Counted from the stretch's first letter, positions 22,050 through 34,917 are shown. The stretch is DNA of 64,000 nt from Cryptomeria japonica (GCF_030272615.1 NC_081410.1:192531619-192595618), one strand, 5' to 3'. The notes: generated by a model from the sequence alone, not told the origin. Numbers and translations are program-made.

Positions 22050-25046
22050 TTGAACAATGTTGGAGCTTCAAGTTCAACAAAATTTGTTTCAGAAGACGAG
22101 AACATCGAGCACACCATAAATGTTAAAGAAGGAAACATAGTAGAACCAAATTTAGGTGCATCTTCTAATCCATTATTGGATACAGGTATGTCTTCACAAC
22201 CCCATGTTTATTCTAATGAACAATTTGGTAATTTAGTAGAAGCAGGTTACTCATTAAATCAAACCCCATTTAGAAAGTAAAACTCAAATTGAAACTGAAA
22301 TTGAAACAAAAATTGAAACCCCAATTGAAATTGAAAATCGACCGACATTTGAAATCAATAATGTGGATGTAGACATGGAAACACCAATTGAAAAATACAC
22401 ATGTTTGAATGATAATGAAATAAATGAATATTTTTAAATTAAAAGTGATGTGCTAGACAATCTTCCTGGCTTGGTTTCATGGAGACAAATCAGGACACAT
22501 GCAAATAGATTGTTTAGACATTTTTTTTATAACAAGAAATTTGTCTTTCAATGTCAATTAATGTTACAACTAATTAAAATAACTAAAATGCGGAAAGTGA
22601 TGAAGAAGTTAGGCTTTTATGTCAATTAATGTTACAACTAATTAGTATCAACTTTTTCTAGTGCCTTTGATACAATTTGAAAGAAAAGTCATTCTAAAGA
22701 TAGGAATGTGGCACGACGAGCAATAACAATAGCTTTAGTAAGCAAAACAACTTCTGATAAAAGAATGATGACTAATATAAGTGGATATCTTTATATTCAT
22801 CATAAAAATTTGTCAAGAGCTATAAAGAGAAGAGTTAACTTTGAAAGTGATGTGGAAAACAATTTGTGGACTTTTAGTGGTAGACTACCAAGGTCTGATA
22901 TGAAGCTTACTGGTGAAGTCAAAAATTTGATCGAAAATTTTTGGCATGATAATACGAGAGTATCACCTAATGCTAGAGATGTTCTTAAATTAAGAGTTGG
23001 GTCAAAAATTCATGATCCACATCCAAAACACCTTTTGGACATGACTCAAAGTGAATTGTACAAAAAAAAATTAGATGATAAGGTGTTAACTATTAGCATT
23101 AGTCAAAGGTCTTTTGAAAAGTGTAAACCTTGGTATGTTCAGATTAACAAGGAAAGAGTCACATGTTGTTGTAAAACTCATGTTCAATTTCATTACCATT
23201 ACGATGTATTTTGATATATACTTGTTACCATGCATAGTAATGGAATGTTGCAAGAATGTGGTATAAAAATACCACCTGAAACTATAAAGGAGTTTATATC
23301 AAGTTTATTTTGTAACCCACCTAATGAGCAATATTTTCTTTCCAATGCATGTGTTTCTGGTGTATGTGATATATGTGGCAATGTTGCATTGTTGGTTGAA
23401 TTTTTGCATGAAAATATTTCAATTGATTTTGGACAACAATTACTTGATGTAAAAAGATTTAAAATTTTTGAGTATCCATTGAAGGATGGAAAGATTGGAA
23501 GACAATGCGATCTAATTACTGAAAAAGTTACTGTTCATGTATTTATGACTGAATTTAAGAGTAAGATCGTACCTAAATATGTTAAACACTCTCAAAATGC
23601 TAGATGGCTTGATGGTCAGTTTTGAATATGTAAGAATACATTTCCTATTGGTAGTATACTTCCAGGTGTTGACTTTGCAAAGAACTACATGCTTGCACCA
23701 CAAGATGAGGTCCAATCACAATATTATAATTCGATGCAAGTAGCAATTTTGTTTATATTGTTTAGAGGAATACACCTGATAGTACGGAAGAGGATCGTAA
23801 AATTTTGAGAGAGTACCATTTCTATATGAGTGATAATAAATTACACTTGTTAGATTTTTTCCAGTATTACTTCAAGACCTTTTATGAGAATTTGAGGGAG
23901 AGAGAAATTCAGATGACACAACATCTAATATAGTCAGATAATTGCACAAGGAAATTCAAGAATGATAGAATGTTTTATTGGTTGAGTAGGATACATAAGA
24001 AAACTAATATCGAACACATGTGGAGTTTTTTTGAGGTTGGACATGGGAAAGGAGAACACGATGGTTCTGATGCATGTGTTAAGAGAGCCCTTTGCACAGA
24101 GCAACTCAAATCCGAGGAAAAAGCTAAATTTAAAAATCCAAGTGCAATTGTGAATCGGTGTAGTGCAACTCTATCCATAGGATCAAGTTAAAACTCTATA
24201 ATCAAATGTTTCTTCTGTCTAGTTGATGAGCATAATATCCTTCCAAGATATGATTGTGATACAATCAATGGGTCAACTAGATCACATTCATTTAGGAGTT
24301 CTAATTCTAAAACTTGGACTATATGGACTAGCGAGCTTGCATGTTTTTGTAAATTTTGTGTTGCGGGTAAATGGGAAGAATGCGAGAATATAGAATGGGT
24401 TGAAGAATGGCAACAAAAATCCTTAACACATAGTGAGACACAATATCAAGATGTTAGAAGAAATGAAGACCCAGATCACACATTTACATCAGAAGATTAT
24501 GATCATGTTTCAGACCTCATAAAACCTGGTAATTTAATTCAATTTATTGTTTATAACTTTAAATTATATTATTTATGTATTGTCATATAATTTATGATTG
24601 TATTTGAATTATAAATTATAATAGGTTTTATATCTACATGTACTTAATTTTGCTTTCCAGGACATGTGTATGTTGTTGTTGCACCTGAGGATAATGATGA
24701 GAAAACTGAGGATTGGCTAGCTAAATGTGTAGAACCTAAGTAAAAGTTGATATGTCATCAAGTATATGATGATGGTTTTCAGTATCCAGTTGGGTTTGTT
24801 GTGGTAGTTGGCACATGGCTACGCTAATACTTAACAAGAAGGAATGGCTTACCAGCTTATGAAGACTACCAATTAGAAATGAAGATTATACACTATTCTC
24901 ATTTGGTTGTGGCAACAAACATCAAATTAGAAAGATACAAAGGGAGACCTGCTAATAAGGTATTATGGACACTTTTAATGGAAGTGCACGAGGCAATCAT
25001 AGACACATTGCAGAAGAGAGAGGATGCAGATGGTACATTAGGTTGA
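22050..25046 (+). pseudogene. Transposase-like gene of T (uncharacterised DDE-like family)
   Basis: The degenerate gene can be traced from an Arg-rich, then Ile/Glu/Thr-repeat N-terminus (about 22035-22430) through 22708-23625, then a frame change near 23760 to 24191, then on to 24528. A 132-bp GT-AG intron (24529-24660) joins it to a last exon ending at the TGA 25044-25046. Motifs: a Cys-rich stretch KPWYVQI-x6-CCCKTH; VDFAKNYML; SDNCTRKFKNDRMFYWL; and HGKGEHDGSDACVKRAL. The order VDFAENY, SDGC-xQFK, H-(G/A)KG-xDG recalls, from memory, large unnamed transposase-like proteins of mosses and cnidarians. I infer that the Asp residues in these motifs form a DDE-type site. Several stops and one frameshift make it inactive. 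The true start is not resolved. Confidence 0.55.
24529..24660 (+). other. Intron of the T transposase-like gene
   Basis: GT at 24529-24530, AG at 24659-24660 with a pyrimidine-rich end (ttgctttccag). Splicing joins CCT-G to GA-CAT and continues the reading frame (LIKP into GHVYVVV). Confidence 0.75.
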
Positions 25047-27028
25047 ATCAAATTTATGCATGTAAGTTTGTGTTAATTGTGTGAACTTTTTATATGTATA
25101 TATGTCTTCTTTATTCTTATACATGTAGCTAATTAATTTGGTGTTTAGGTTTCAAGTACAACTTTATGTAACATGGATGACACTGAACTTGCACATTTTA
25201 TAACTTTTGGCTAATCAAAGTTGTAATACTAGGTGAGTGCAATTCTTTTATTGTTGTTATATGGTAATACAAGATAAGGTCTTATAATTCAATTTAATTA
25301 TGATAAATTTTTGTCTTTGTCCCTTTAACATATATATTGTTGTTATATACATAGGTAAAAGGAAATTTTGGTATTTAGATGTCAAGTACAACTTGATGAC
25401 ATGGATGACATAGATACAACTTGGTGAGTACATTAGACTGAATAAAATACATTTAACTTTTTGTAGCATAAATTGAACTTTACTTTTAAATATATATTTT
25501 TAATGACATTTAAACATTCATTTTTTTTTTGCAAGACCCCTAGAAGAACATACGTGCATTGATATAATTTTGGTTTCATAAACAACATTTGTACATTGGC
25601 CCTATGTTCACTAATTGCTGGCGATAGTGTTTGATGTTGATAGTTATTTTTTCATGTCAATTTATGTAACTTCATTCAATATAAATAAGTTGATGATTGT
25701 TTATATATATGTGTGTATATGTCCTGCTCTAATCTAGTTCTCATAAAATCAATTCATCTTGTCAATTACATGAACAAAAAAGTACATAATAATGAATGAT
25801 AACAAGTCTATGTTATAATTCCACCATAGTACTCATTTTGAATATTATTATTTCAATTGTAAAAATGACCCATTCAATTATTTAGTATATATATTCTTTT
25901 TAAATTACATCATTTAGTGAACTATTCAACAACTTCATCCTATCTTTTCATATTCTAATTGTATTGCTCCCAAAAATGTCAATTTTGAAGGCTAATTATT
26001 TCCCATCACTATTTATGCTAAACCAATATAGATCTAGTATTTAAGATTTTTCGTTCAATGACAAGTTCAAAAGTCATTGGTAATTATTCAAAATAGATTG
26101 AAAATAAGAATGAACCAATTATTTTTTATAACATCCATGTCAATAGATACAACATTATCATAAGCATTTACATATATGTCATGTGTCTTTAATTTATATG
26201 TATATTAGAAAATAGATTTGGCTTAATGTCAACAATGTGTCATGATTTTTCTACACATAATAAATTCCCAATAAATAGTTGAGTATTTCTTATCTATCAC
26301 ATTTTCAATTATCATTCTCATCTCTTTTAATAAGTTTATAGTTTATATTGCATTGTTTGTTCCATTATTTTATTATACAAAATTGATGACCTTTATGTGA
26401 ACATGCAAGATTTTAAACTACCTATCACATTGTTCTAGGTTAAATTTTTTCTCCACTCAGAGTTAATTGAATTTTATTTTATTTTTTCATCAACCTTTGC
26501 TTCTAGTTAAGATAAAAATGTCTTTTCATAATTAGTAGTTTTATCTATGATCTTTAATAATGCCATATCATGTGCATGTGCGAGTCTCTAGAATGGAATA
26601 TGATATTGGAGAATATGTGCATGTCATATAATCTTTGTCTTTAATAGTTTTAGAATGTCATATCATGTGCATGTGTTAAAAATTTTAGGATGATTATTTT
26701 CTACCTAGGATGCATGTGTGAGCCTAGAATGACAACATGACACACAAATTTCTTGTACAAGTGTGAAAAATTCATACTAGAGGGAACCAAATCACATAGC
26801 AACTGATCATATATATAATCACATAACAAATCTTGATATCATAATAACAAAGAAATGACATAATAACAAGTCCTAGTCCAAATAACATAACAAGTCCTGA
26901 TGAAATAATAACAAGGAAATGACATAATAACAAGTCCAAATAAAATAATAACAAGTCCTGATAACATAACAAGTGACATCATAAAAATTCCATAATATAA
27001 TAATGTAACATGTTCTAACATATATAAT
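25047..27028. other. Region between the two convergent T genes
   Basis: AT-rich. Near 25150 and 25380 the sequence tcaagtacaactt with a following acatggatgaca is repeated, perhaps duplicated 3' UTR exons. No further gene was seen. Short repeats of aataacaagtcc lie at about 26840-26960. Confidence 0.5.
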
Positions 27029-29081
27029 CTAAAATCTCTTGTGCATCTGATCTGCAATCCTCTTCACTCCACGCAAAGATGATTGAGATGCATCATCCCA
27101 CTGGATGTGCTTCTGAGATGCACCATCATGTGTGTCTGCAATATTAGTGCATGCACCCTCCTGTACTTTATTAAAAGATAACATGAGAAGAAGTTATGTG
27201 TGTTTAATTCAAATGATTTGCATAATTCACTTATAAAGTAATTAAATAATAAACATTTAAAATAAATTACCATACGGCCATGCTTTGTAATGCCCTATGT
27301 GGTATGAGGAGGTCCACTTTCTTGAACAAAGAAAGTGGTTGCAGTCAAGTCTTGTACAAAAAAACATTACATCAAATTTGATAATCCCTATAAAAGACAT
27401 GTACATAATAAACAAATTAGAATTTTATTTTTTAACCATGACATCAAATGACAATGTCGATGGTTGCATTTGGCTCAATCCTGTAACCATGCCAAGAGTG
27501 ATAGTGGTGTCGACCTAAACAACATTTATAAAGTACGAATAAAACTTGTATATACATAAATTATAAAGTATATAATGAGAATAAGTTTATGGAAGAAAAG
27601 CATACATATGGTGTCTGATGTGCAGCCAAAGTCACTAATGGGTGAGGATGTACACATGATGCATCATCAGACAACCCAAAAGCCTACAATTGAAAAAAAT
27701 AGGCATGAATCAGAGTTGTACATAACTTCGTAAGAATATAAACACTCAAAATTAATGGATAAAAAACATACTAGGGGTATATGAGGCTGAGCCTTAGAAA
27801 TCGATGGGCCAGGGCACGCAAAACTGCCAACCTCAGTGTTACCCAAAACACCCTACAAAATTGAAAAAAAAATATCATAAACATTATTAAATTCAAGTTT
27901 TAATTGTATATTTTAAATGTACATCAATGCATCTAGATGAAAGTGCATACTGTAAACGGAGCAACAACATCTCGAGGTATGGAGATAAGATGATGGGGCT
28001 ACCTCCATGACGTGGTATGAACCCTCCTCTATTCAGAAAAATTGACTCGTGTTATGGTTTATATGTGTATATATATTGAATTTAATATTTTACTATAAAT
28101 TATATAAATAAATTTGTACCTCAGTAGGATGATCATCATCTATGCATGGGAGGTTAAAATATGAAGAGATGATATCATCATCTACACCCTCGCCAACATC
28201 ATCATATCAGCCATGGGCCGCATCAGCATCGACAGGATCACCATCTCCTCCATGGGAAACATCACTCTGGGGACCTATACATATACTCCCGCAACTCATG
28301 CAAACATGTCTTATGCTGGGGGTAGCCCTCACCTAGTACAAATGCTCTAACAAATTGCTCGAAAGGGCACTCAGTGAACCAAAAGAAGATTCAATTGCTT
28401 GATGATGAATGGGTACAGGAAGAACTAGTGCGGGAAGAGGAACAAGGGGATCATCATGCACATGATTTCTAACTCTATCACTCAATTTGGCCTCTGGCCT
28501 GTCCTGTGGCATGCCTCGGCCAATCCCCTGAAATGATCTGATGTCAATGCAATTGGGTTTTTTACCCAATTAAAATTCTGCACATAATTTTTTCAAAAAA
28601 TACATCGGCATCTCATGATTAAAGTGTGGGAGATGGTTAAATACCATCCACCAATGCTCACAAAAGTGTGCACCTATCTGTGGGTGCCTACACCATCTAA
28701 TAGATATATTTGAATTTTTCAGATTTATCTCCTCACTCATTTTCAGGTTCATAAAACAACGTTTCTTATCATTTTTTTTCTTTTCGACTCATTCACCTAT
28801 TTATAAGGCATGCCATCAAAATCATGCATGGAATCCCTTAATGTGTGATATCTATCCAACTCCCCATCCAATTTTTGTACAAAATGGACAACGCCTTGCA
28901 TACTATCTATAAGGCATAGTAGCTACGGAGGAGGATGAGGATCATGTCTAATGGTAGTAATATATCTCAACAGGGAAGCAATATTCCTCCTCATGCTCTC
29001 CCTCAACTTGTCAGAAGTAGGTGGAGGTGAAGGTGGAGGTGGCATCTGACCTAATAGCTAATCTATGTCAAACTCATCCAT
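27029..29081 (-). pseudogene. Multi-exon companion gene of T, unknown protein
   Basis: The ATG is at 29079-29081 (MDEFDID). Exon 1 runs to 28120, then come exons 28028-27951, 27852-27772, 27683-27606, 27514-27437, one ending at 27271 (5' edge unresolved), and 27160-27029 with the final TAG. All clear junctions are GT-AG and phase 0. Exons 2 to 5 are 78, 81, 78 and 78 bp. The N-terminal part has a Pro-rich patch (MPPPPSPPPTSDK), a helical stretch and RWCRHPQIGAHFCEHWWMVF. The C-terminus is polar. In-frame stops at 29058, 28923 and 28570 and a frameshift in an A-run near 28775 break exon 1. Five or more stops fit CAG, CAA or CGA changed by C-to-T. I do not recognise the family. An accessory transposition protein or a captured host gene are both possible. 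Confidence 0.5.
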
Positions 29082-29102
29082 TATGTGAATATAATTTGCA
29101 TA

Positions 29103-29230
29103 TATATAAAAACATGAAAATTTACAATTACTATTTAATTTAAATTTCACCTTCAAAATAAAAACTTTAATTAAATACAACATTTGGAAATATAAATTTA
29201 AACATTCAAACTTTTATGCATTATTAAAAT
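29103..29230. repeat. Duplicated AT-rich block, copy 1
   Basis: Beginning acatgaaaatttacaattac, this block is repeated at about 34213-34345 with small changes. Both copies run into GA arrays of the same design. Confidence 0.75.
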
Positions 29231-29296
29231 ATAGAGAGGTAGAGAGAGAGGGAGAGTAGGTAATTTGAGAGACAAAGAGTGAGAGAGAGTGAATGA

Positions 29297-29372
<76 letters not shown>

Positions 29373-29381
29373 GTTTCATAA

Positions 29382-29432
<51 letters not shown>

Positions 29433-29940
29433 CTAATGAGAGAGTGAGTGAGGTAATAAGAGAGGGAGAGAGAGAAAAGAGGAGAGAGTAGATAATGATG
29501 GAGGGAGAGAGAGAAAAGAGGAGAGTTCATAGAGGGAGAGAAAAAATGAGAGAGTAGCTAATGAGAGAGGGAGAGAGAGAAAAGAGGAGAGAGTTCATAG
29601 AGACGGAGAGGGAGAGAGAGAGAGATAGAGTTCATAATGTGAGAGAGAGATAGAGTTCATAATGTTAGAGAGAGAGAGAGACAGAGAGAGAGTGAGTGAG
29701 ATAATGAGAGAGGGAGAGAGAGAAAAGAGGAGAGAGTAGCTAATGAGAGATAGGGAGAGAGAAAACAGGAGAGAGTTCATAGAGAGAGAGAGTAGCTAAT
29801 GGGAGAGGGAGAGAGAGAAAAGAGGAGAGAGTTCATAGAGAGAGAGAGTAGCTAATGAGAGAGAGTGAGTGAGATAGAGAGATCTAGAGAGAGAGAGTAG
29901 GTAATGAGAGTGTGAGTGCGTGAGAGAGAGAGAGAGACGA
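29229..29940 (+). repeat. GA microsatellite and minisatellite array
   Basis: Long (GA)n runs at about 29300-29366 and 29383-29430 alternate with longer units such as agtagctaatgagagag, agaaaagaggagagag and ttcatagagg. On the minus strand it is a CT-rich tract about 150-860 bp upstream of the ATG at 29081. Confidence 0.95.
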
Positions 29941-30920
29941 TGATAAAGATGTATTGGAACATGCTAAAACTTATAAACGAAAAAAAATCTAATTCTTTTT
30001 ACAAGTAACTATTACTTCAATTGAAATAGAAAATACTAAACTAACTAACTAATCATTAATATAACTACCATTAACTAGCTTCAATGAATAAGGAAATACA
30101 AGAAGGTAATCTTTCATAACTCAATTAAAATTTAAAATATTCAATTTCATAAGAAGAGAAAGGCTAATAGATTAATTTTCAAACACTCTTTATAGATGGT
30201 AATTACTCTTACAAGTATCAAAATAGCTACAAAGAGGGAGAGCATCATCAAAGGCTACACCTCCAACCATAGTCTTAGTAGTCCCCCATGAACCTTCCTA
30301 TTAGAACTACCCTTCGCGAGTGTGTAGACCAAGGATTAGGACTAGTGTCCATCTAAGTTTGCTTTTAGGAATCTACATGTCACTATTCCATCACACACTA
30401 TAGGTATCTCCTAACTAGTATGACCTTTCTTAGTAGGGGTGTATTTGATTCATGTGAATTGACAGTCAGATGCATAGCATTGCGCCACCTTGTCCAAGGT
30501 TTGATGATTGCAAGCACAATTATCATGCTATCAATATTCACTACCCTTACTCAACTTGTTCTAAACATTTGACCCAACTGACTCTCTGATTCTTGACCAA
30601 CCTTCATTATATTATCCTATGGCTTTAATGGTCCTTCACGACCTTGGAGTTGCATGGCCCACCACAAGGTAACTGCTCCTAGCTAGTGTCCATTTATTCT
30701 TCTAGAATTAAGGATGTTGTTCAGTTAATAGCCAATTAATATAATATTAACTACATTTACAATTGAGTGAACATCTTGATTGTTAAGTATTATATAACAA
30801 CAATAGCATTCAGCTAAACATAGTTATTTCCTTACTAACTACCTAGACCCTCTGGTTTGATTTAATGTCAGAGCACTAATTAATTTAACCAATCATTTAT
30901 TTTTTCTCTCATACTATAAG
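29941..30920. other. Unassigned non-coding DNA
   Basis: Less AT-rich than its surroundings at 30230-30720, with no ORF. It may be part of an old LTR, but no partner copy or terminal signals were found in the window. Confidence 0.4.
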
Positions 30921-31309
30921 TTTTTTATTAAGGCTAAAATAGGTTTTGAGAGGACCCAAAACCCTTTACAATAGGTTTTGAAGGGACCTAAAACCCTTGA
31001 AATTTACAGGAATCTCAAACTAGAGAAAGAAAGCTACCACAAGATACAACAACAAAAAGAAGCAGCCCAACCACAACCTGACATCAAATACTAAACATAG
31101 AAGAACTAGTTGTAAGACAAGTAGGTTGAAGCTGACATAAAAGATAGCTCAAAAAAACATGTGCACAAGGATTTTCCAAGCCCCCTCAATCATACCAGTG
31201 GGTTTTAACAAGGCTCCCATAACCTTAACCTTGAAAAGTTCCAACACGAAGCTTTCATTTCCAATATATCCACCTCAATAGGAGATACTAGAAATAGGAT
31301 AGAGAAAAG
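30921..31309 (-). mobile_element. LINE 3' end remnant
   Basis: Read on the minus strand this ends in two GGTTTTG-loop-CAAAACC hairpins (30942-30963 and 30974-30995, the second imperfect) and a ccttaataaaaaa tail. That is the same 3' end as the two LINE-derived elements near the start of the window. Its 5' side is cut off by copia B at 31310. Confidence 0.7.
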
Positions 31310-31898
31310 TGTTGGGAAAATGGTGTCTCAACCTTGCATTTACATGAGGTTACTATTTATAGTAAGTTTTCATTTGAGCATGAAATGGTGCAAAATTTTC
31401 CCTGAAGCTTCTGGTTGGCTAGATAAGCATTTCGGTAAAGTTACATCGCAAGATCACAACTAGTTTTGAAGATATTAAATTTTCCATTTTGGAGGGATCT
31501 AATGAAAGGTTTAAATTTGAATTTTGAGGACTTTAGAGGCCCCGAAATGTCCTAAAAAGTGGGCATAAATGGTCAAGTAGTTTACAAGGCAATAAAGATC
31601 ACATGTTATAGCTATTGAGTTACCTCTAAATCTTTGTTTAGTGGTACTCCTCCGAAAAGATTTTTCTGCAAGTATATTGTAATTTGTTTTGATTGTGGAA
31701 TAATATATTGGGTGGGTTTTGAAGTGTGGGGTTTTTCTCCCAAAAGGGTTTTCCCCACATAAATTAGTGTGTTATGGTTTGAATGTTATTATATCTATTT
31801 CTGGTTTATGTAACTATTGTGATGATCTGTAAAAAAATTTGCATTACCCTCCTCTCAAGGTTAGTGTAGGAAGTCGTTTTGCTACTTAACTCCTTACA
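31310..31898 (+). repeat. 5' LTR of copia B, internally deleted
   Basis: 589 bp, tgttgggaaa to ccttaca. Compared with the 3' LTR it lacks about 230 bp after aaaagtgggcataa, which includes the TATA-like cctatatatgagg stretch. Confidence 0.85.
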
Positions 31899-31900
31899 AG

Positions 31901-31912
31901 TGGTATCAGAGC
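31901..31912 (+). promoter_or_regulatory. Primer-binding site of copia B
   Basis: tggtatcagagc, complement of initiator tRNA-Met, two bases after the LTR. Confidence 0.9.
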
Positions 31913-32022
31913 TTGATCACCTTTGGTTTCGGTTGTGTGTTGTTGGGTTTTTTGAACTAGTCCATATTTGAGTGGGAGCTTGTGCAGAAGACACTTTTTG
32001 ATCTTGTTGCAAGAATTTTCAG

Positions 32023-33245
32023 ATGACAAGTTCATTAGGCAAAATAGAGGTGGAGAAATTTAATGGAATGAATTTTGAGATTTGGAAGCTGAAGATGGAA
32101 GATCTACTAATAGATTGAGATCTGCGGGATGTTGTTGATGCAAATATCTAAAGGCCCTCAAATCTTAATGCGACAACTCAGTATAATGTTGCGGACCAAG
32201 GTTCTAATCAAACTGTGCCTAGCAAACTCTGTTCTGATCAATGTCCATGAAGAAAACACTGCAAATAAGCTATGGACTAAGCTTGGTGAAATGTATCAAG
32301 AGAAATCTTTACTAACTCAGAGTTTCTTGAGGAAGGAATTTTATTCCTTGATGATGGAAGAGGGTCGACAAGTTGCAAACCAACTAGCAACATTCAATAT
32401 TTTGGTGGCTCAATTAGTATCTTTCAGTGTTAAGTTCAACAAAGAGGAGAAATGACAGATCTTGCTTTGTTATTTGCCTGATTTGTGGGATTCTCTAGTT
32501 ATGGCTATTGGTACCACTTCTAGTGTTTTAAATTCTAAATATGTGGTGGGTTCCCTACTTGGTGAAGAGATGTGAAGGAAGGTATCCCACAGTTCGAAGG
32601 AAGTCCTAACGGTTCATGGAAGACCTAAGTAGAAAGGCAAGAAGAATAAGAAGCGTGATAAGTCCAAATCGAGAGGGAGATTGAAATCACCTAGAAAGTC
32701 CAAAGTCTTTTGTTGGACTTGTAATAAGCCGGGTCACATCCATTTATTGTAGCTTTGGTGACTCATGTAGGTAATGATGCATGGTTAATTGACTCAGGTG
32801 TATCTTTGCATATGACTTCCAATAGATATTGGTTTTCTAAATATGAATAATTTAATGGAGGTAAGGTGTACTTGGGTGATGATTCACATTTAGACTATTG
32901 GTTGAGGTAATGTTAGAATCAAGTTTTCTAGATGGTAGAATAAAAAAGATTAATTGTGTCGTGCATATCCCTGGTTTAAAACAAAATTTGTTAGCTATGA
33001 GCAAACTGATAGTTGCGGGTGTGCAAGTAGTCTTTTTTGAAGTAGGATGTAAGATGATTAAGGGTTCTATGGTAATTATTAGAGGTGTTAGGTTCGGCAC
33101 TTTGTATAAGCTAGATGCATACACTATTGAGTGTAATAGCACTTCTGTAAAACTAAATTTGTGGAAGATTTGAGGGTTTCACCTTCAATAGATGGAAATG
33201 GCTTTTGGGTACCTAAGGGCGCTCTTTCTTCTGAAGCAAAGTTAC
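32023..33245 (+). pseudogene. Copia gag and protease remnant, element B
   Basis: The ATG at 32023 opens a gag (KIEVEKFNGMNFEIWKLKMED). After a frameshift the gag continues at 32129-32455 (ANKLWTKLGEMYQEKSLL). A partial zinc knuckle (CWTCNKPGH, about 32713) and a protease start (WLIDSGVSLHMTSNRYW, about 32781) follow. The protease and linker end at 33173 and beyond with IPGLKQNLLAMSKL. The coding relic stops at the start of the GAG-pre-integrase domain (VPKGALSSEAKLL), and the 3' LTR begins in the next bases. Several stops and frameshifts are present. It is non-functional, and the whole replicative half of pol is missing. Confidence 0.8.
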
Positions 33246-34043
33246 TGTTGGGAAAATGGTGTCTCAACATTGCATTTACATGAGGTTACTATTTATAGTA
33301 AGTTTTCATTTAAGCATGAAATGGTGAGAAATTCTCCCCGAAGCTTCTGGTTGGCTAGATAAGCATCTTGGTAAAGTTATGTCGCAACTTCACAGCTAGT
33401 TTTGAAGACATTAAAATTTCCGTTTTGGGGGGGTCTAATTCAAGGTTTAAATTAGATTTTGAGGAATTTAGAGGCCTTGAAATACCATAAAAAGTGGGCA
33501 TAAGTAGGCATCAATTTCCAATCGGACACACGATTCTCAAGTTATGGCCTCTGAAAGTTTGTACTCCTAAAATAAGAAATATTTAATACATCGAACACAT
33601 AAATGAGTTGTAAAAAAGGGAGGGACATGTCATAGGGTATCTAGAAGAGAGATAAGGTTGGCTACACCTTATTGGGTGGTTTTAGCCCATGGTTTTGTAA
33701 TACCGCTTGATGATTTATTGTATTGTATCTCCTATATATGAGGTGCGTGAGATAGAGGTTGTGTGCAAGAGTCCTATAGCTATTGAGTTACCTTTGAATC
33801 TTTGATTAGTGGTACTCCTGCGAAGAGCTTTCTCTGCAAGTATATTGTAATATATTTTGATTGCGGAATAATATATTGGGTGGCTTTTGGAGTGTGGGGT
33901 TTTTCTCCCAAAAAGGTTTTCCCCACATAAATCATTGTGTTATGGTTTGAATGTTATTATATCTATATTTTTTTTTCTGTAACCGTTGTGATGATCTATT
34001 AAAGTTTTTGCATTACTCTCCTCTCAAGGTTAGTGTCGGAAGT
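33246..34043 (+). repeat. 3' LTR of copia B, truncated at its end
   Basis: 798 bp, homologous to 31310-31898 but with the extra internal segment of about 230 bp (33495-33780). Similarity stops at gtcggaagt, where a GA-type array begins. Confidence 0.85.
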
Positions 34044-34445
34044 AACTAATGAGAGAGAGAGAGAGAGAGAGAGAGTGTGTGTGAGTGAGTGTGTGTGTGA
34101 GAGAGAGTGTGAGTGAGAACATCTATACATAACATTAGAAACATATAGAACGTAACATTTCAACATATCAAAAATAAATTTAAATATTTAAACATATAAC
34201 TATACACATGTATATGCAAACATGAAAATTTACAATTACTATTTAATTTACAAATCACCTTCAAAAAAAAATAATAATTAAATACAAAATTTACAAATAT
34301 AAATTTAAACATTCAAACTTTTACGCATGATTAAAATAAAGAGAGCTAGAGAGAGAGGGAGAGTAGGTAATTTGAGAGACAATGAGTGAGAGAGAGTGAA
34401 TGAGGGAGATAGAGAAAAGAGCATAGAGTTCATAAAGGGAGAGAG

Positions 34446-34494
<49 letters not shown>

Positions 34495-34754
34495 CTAATG
34501 AGAGAGGGAGAAAGAGAAAAGAGGAGAGAGTTCGTAGAGGGAGAGAGAGAGAGAGTAGCTAATGAGAGAGAGTGAGTGAGATAGAGAGATAGAGAGTAGG
34601 TAATGAGAGAGAGTGTGTGTGTGTGTATGAGAGAGAGAGAGTAGATAATGAGAGAGAGTGAGTGAGATAGAGATAGAGAGAGAGTGGCTAATGAGAGAGA
34701 GAGTAGGTAATGAGAGAGAGTGAGCGAGATCTAGAAAGAGAGTGTGAGTGACAG

Positions 34755-34799
<45 letters not shown>

Positions 34800-34800
34800 A
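34044..34800 (+). repeat. Second GA array and duplicated AT-rich block
   Basis: GA and GT repeats at 34049-34118, then a copy of the AT-rich block at about 34213-34345, then GA arrays with agtagctaatgagagag units to 34800, including a (TA)n run at about 34757-34776. It repeats the organisation of 29103-29940. Confidence 0.9.
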
Positions 34801-34912
34801 ATTTAAACATTTAAACATCTAACTATACATGTATAACATTTAAATATATGTAGCATTGTGGTGAAAATGGGTCTAAGGAATCTTATGTCATAAAAGGTCC
34901 TACTAAGGGGTC

Positions 34913-34917
34913 CTAGG
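34913..34917 (+). repeat. Target-site duplication, left copy, solo LTR
   Basis: ctagg, repeated at 37320-37324. Confidence 0.65.

Larger units (their letters stand above)
31310..34043 (+). mobile_element. Deleted copia retrotransposon B
   Basis: LTRs at 31310-31898 and 33246-34043 flank a gag and protease region. The integrase, reverse transcriptase and RNase H are gone. The last 24 bp or so of the 3' LTR are replaced by a GA array, so no target duplication can be confirmed. Confidence 0.85.

Noticed and set aside
29198-29780. Minus-strand Ser/Leu-rich ORFs at 29198-29530 and 29595-29780
   Set aside because: Translations of the GA array; low-complexity artefacts. The similar 34495-34818 ORF is rejected for the same reason.
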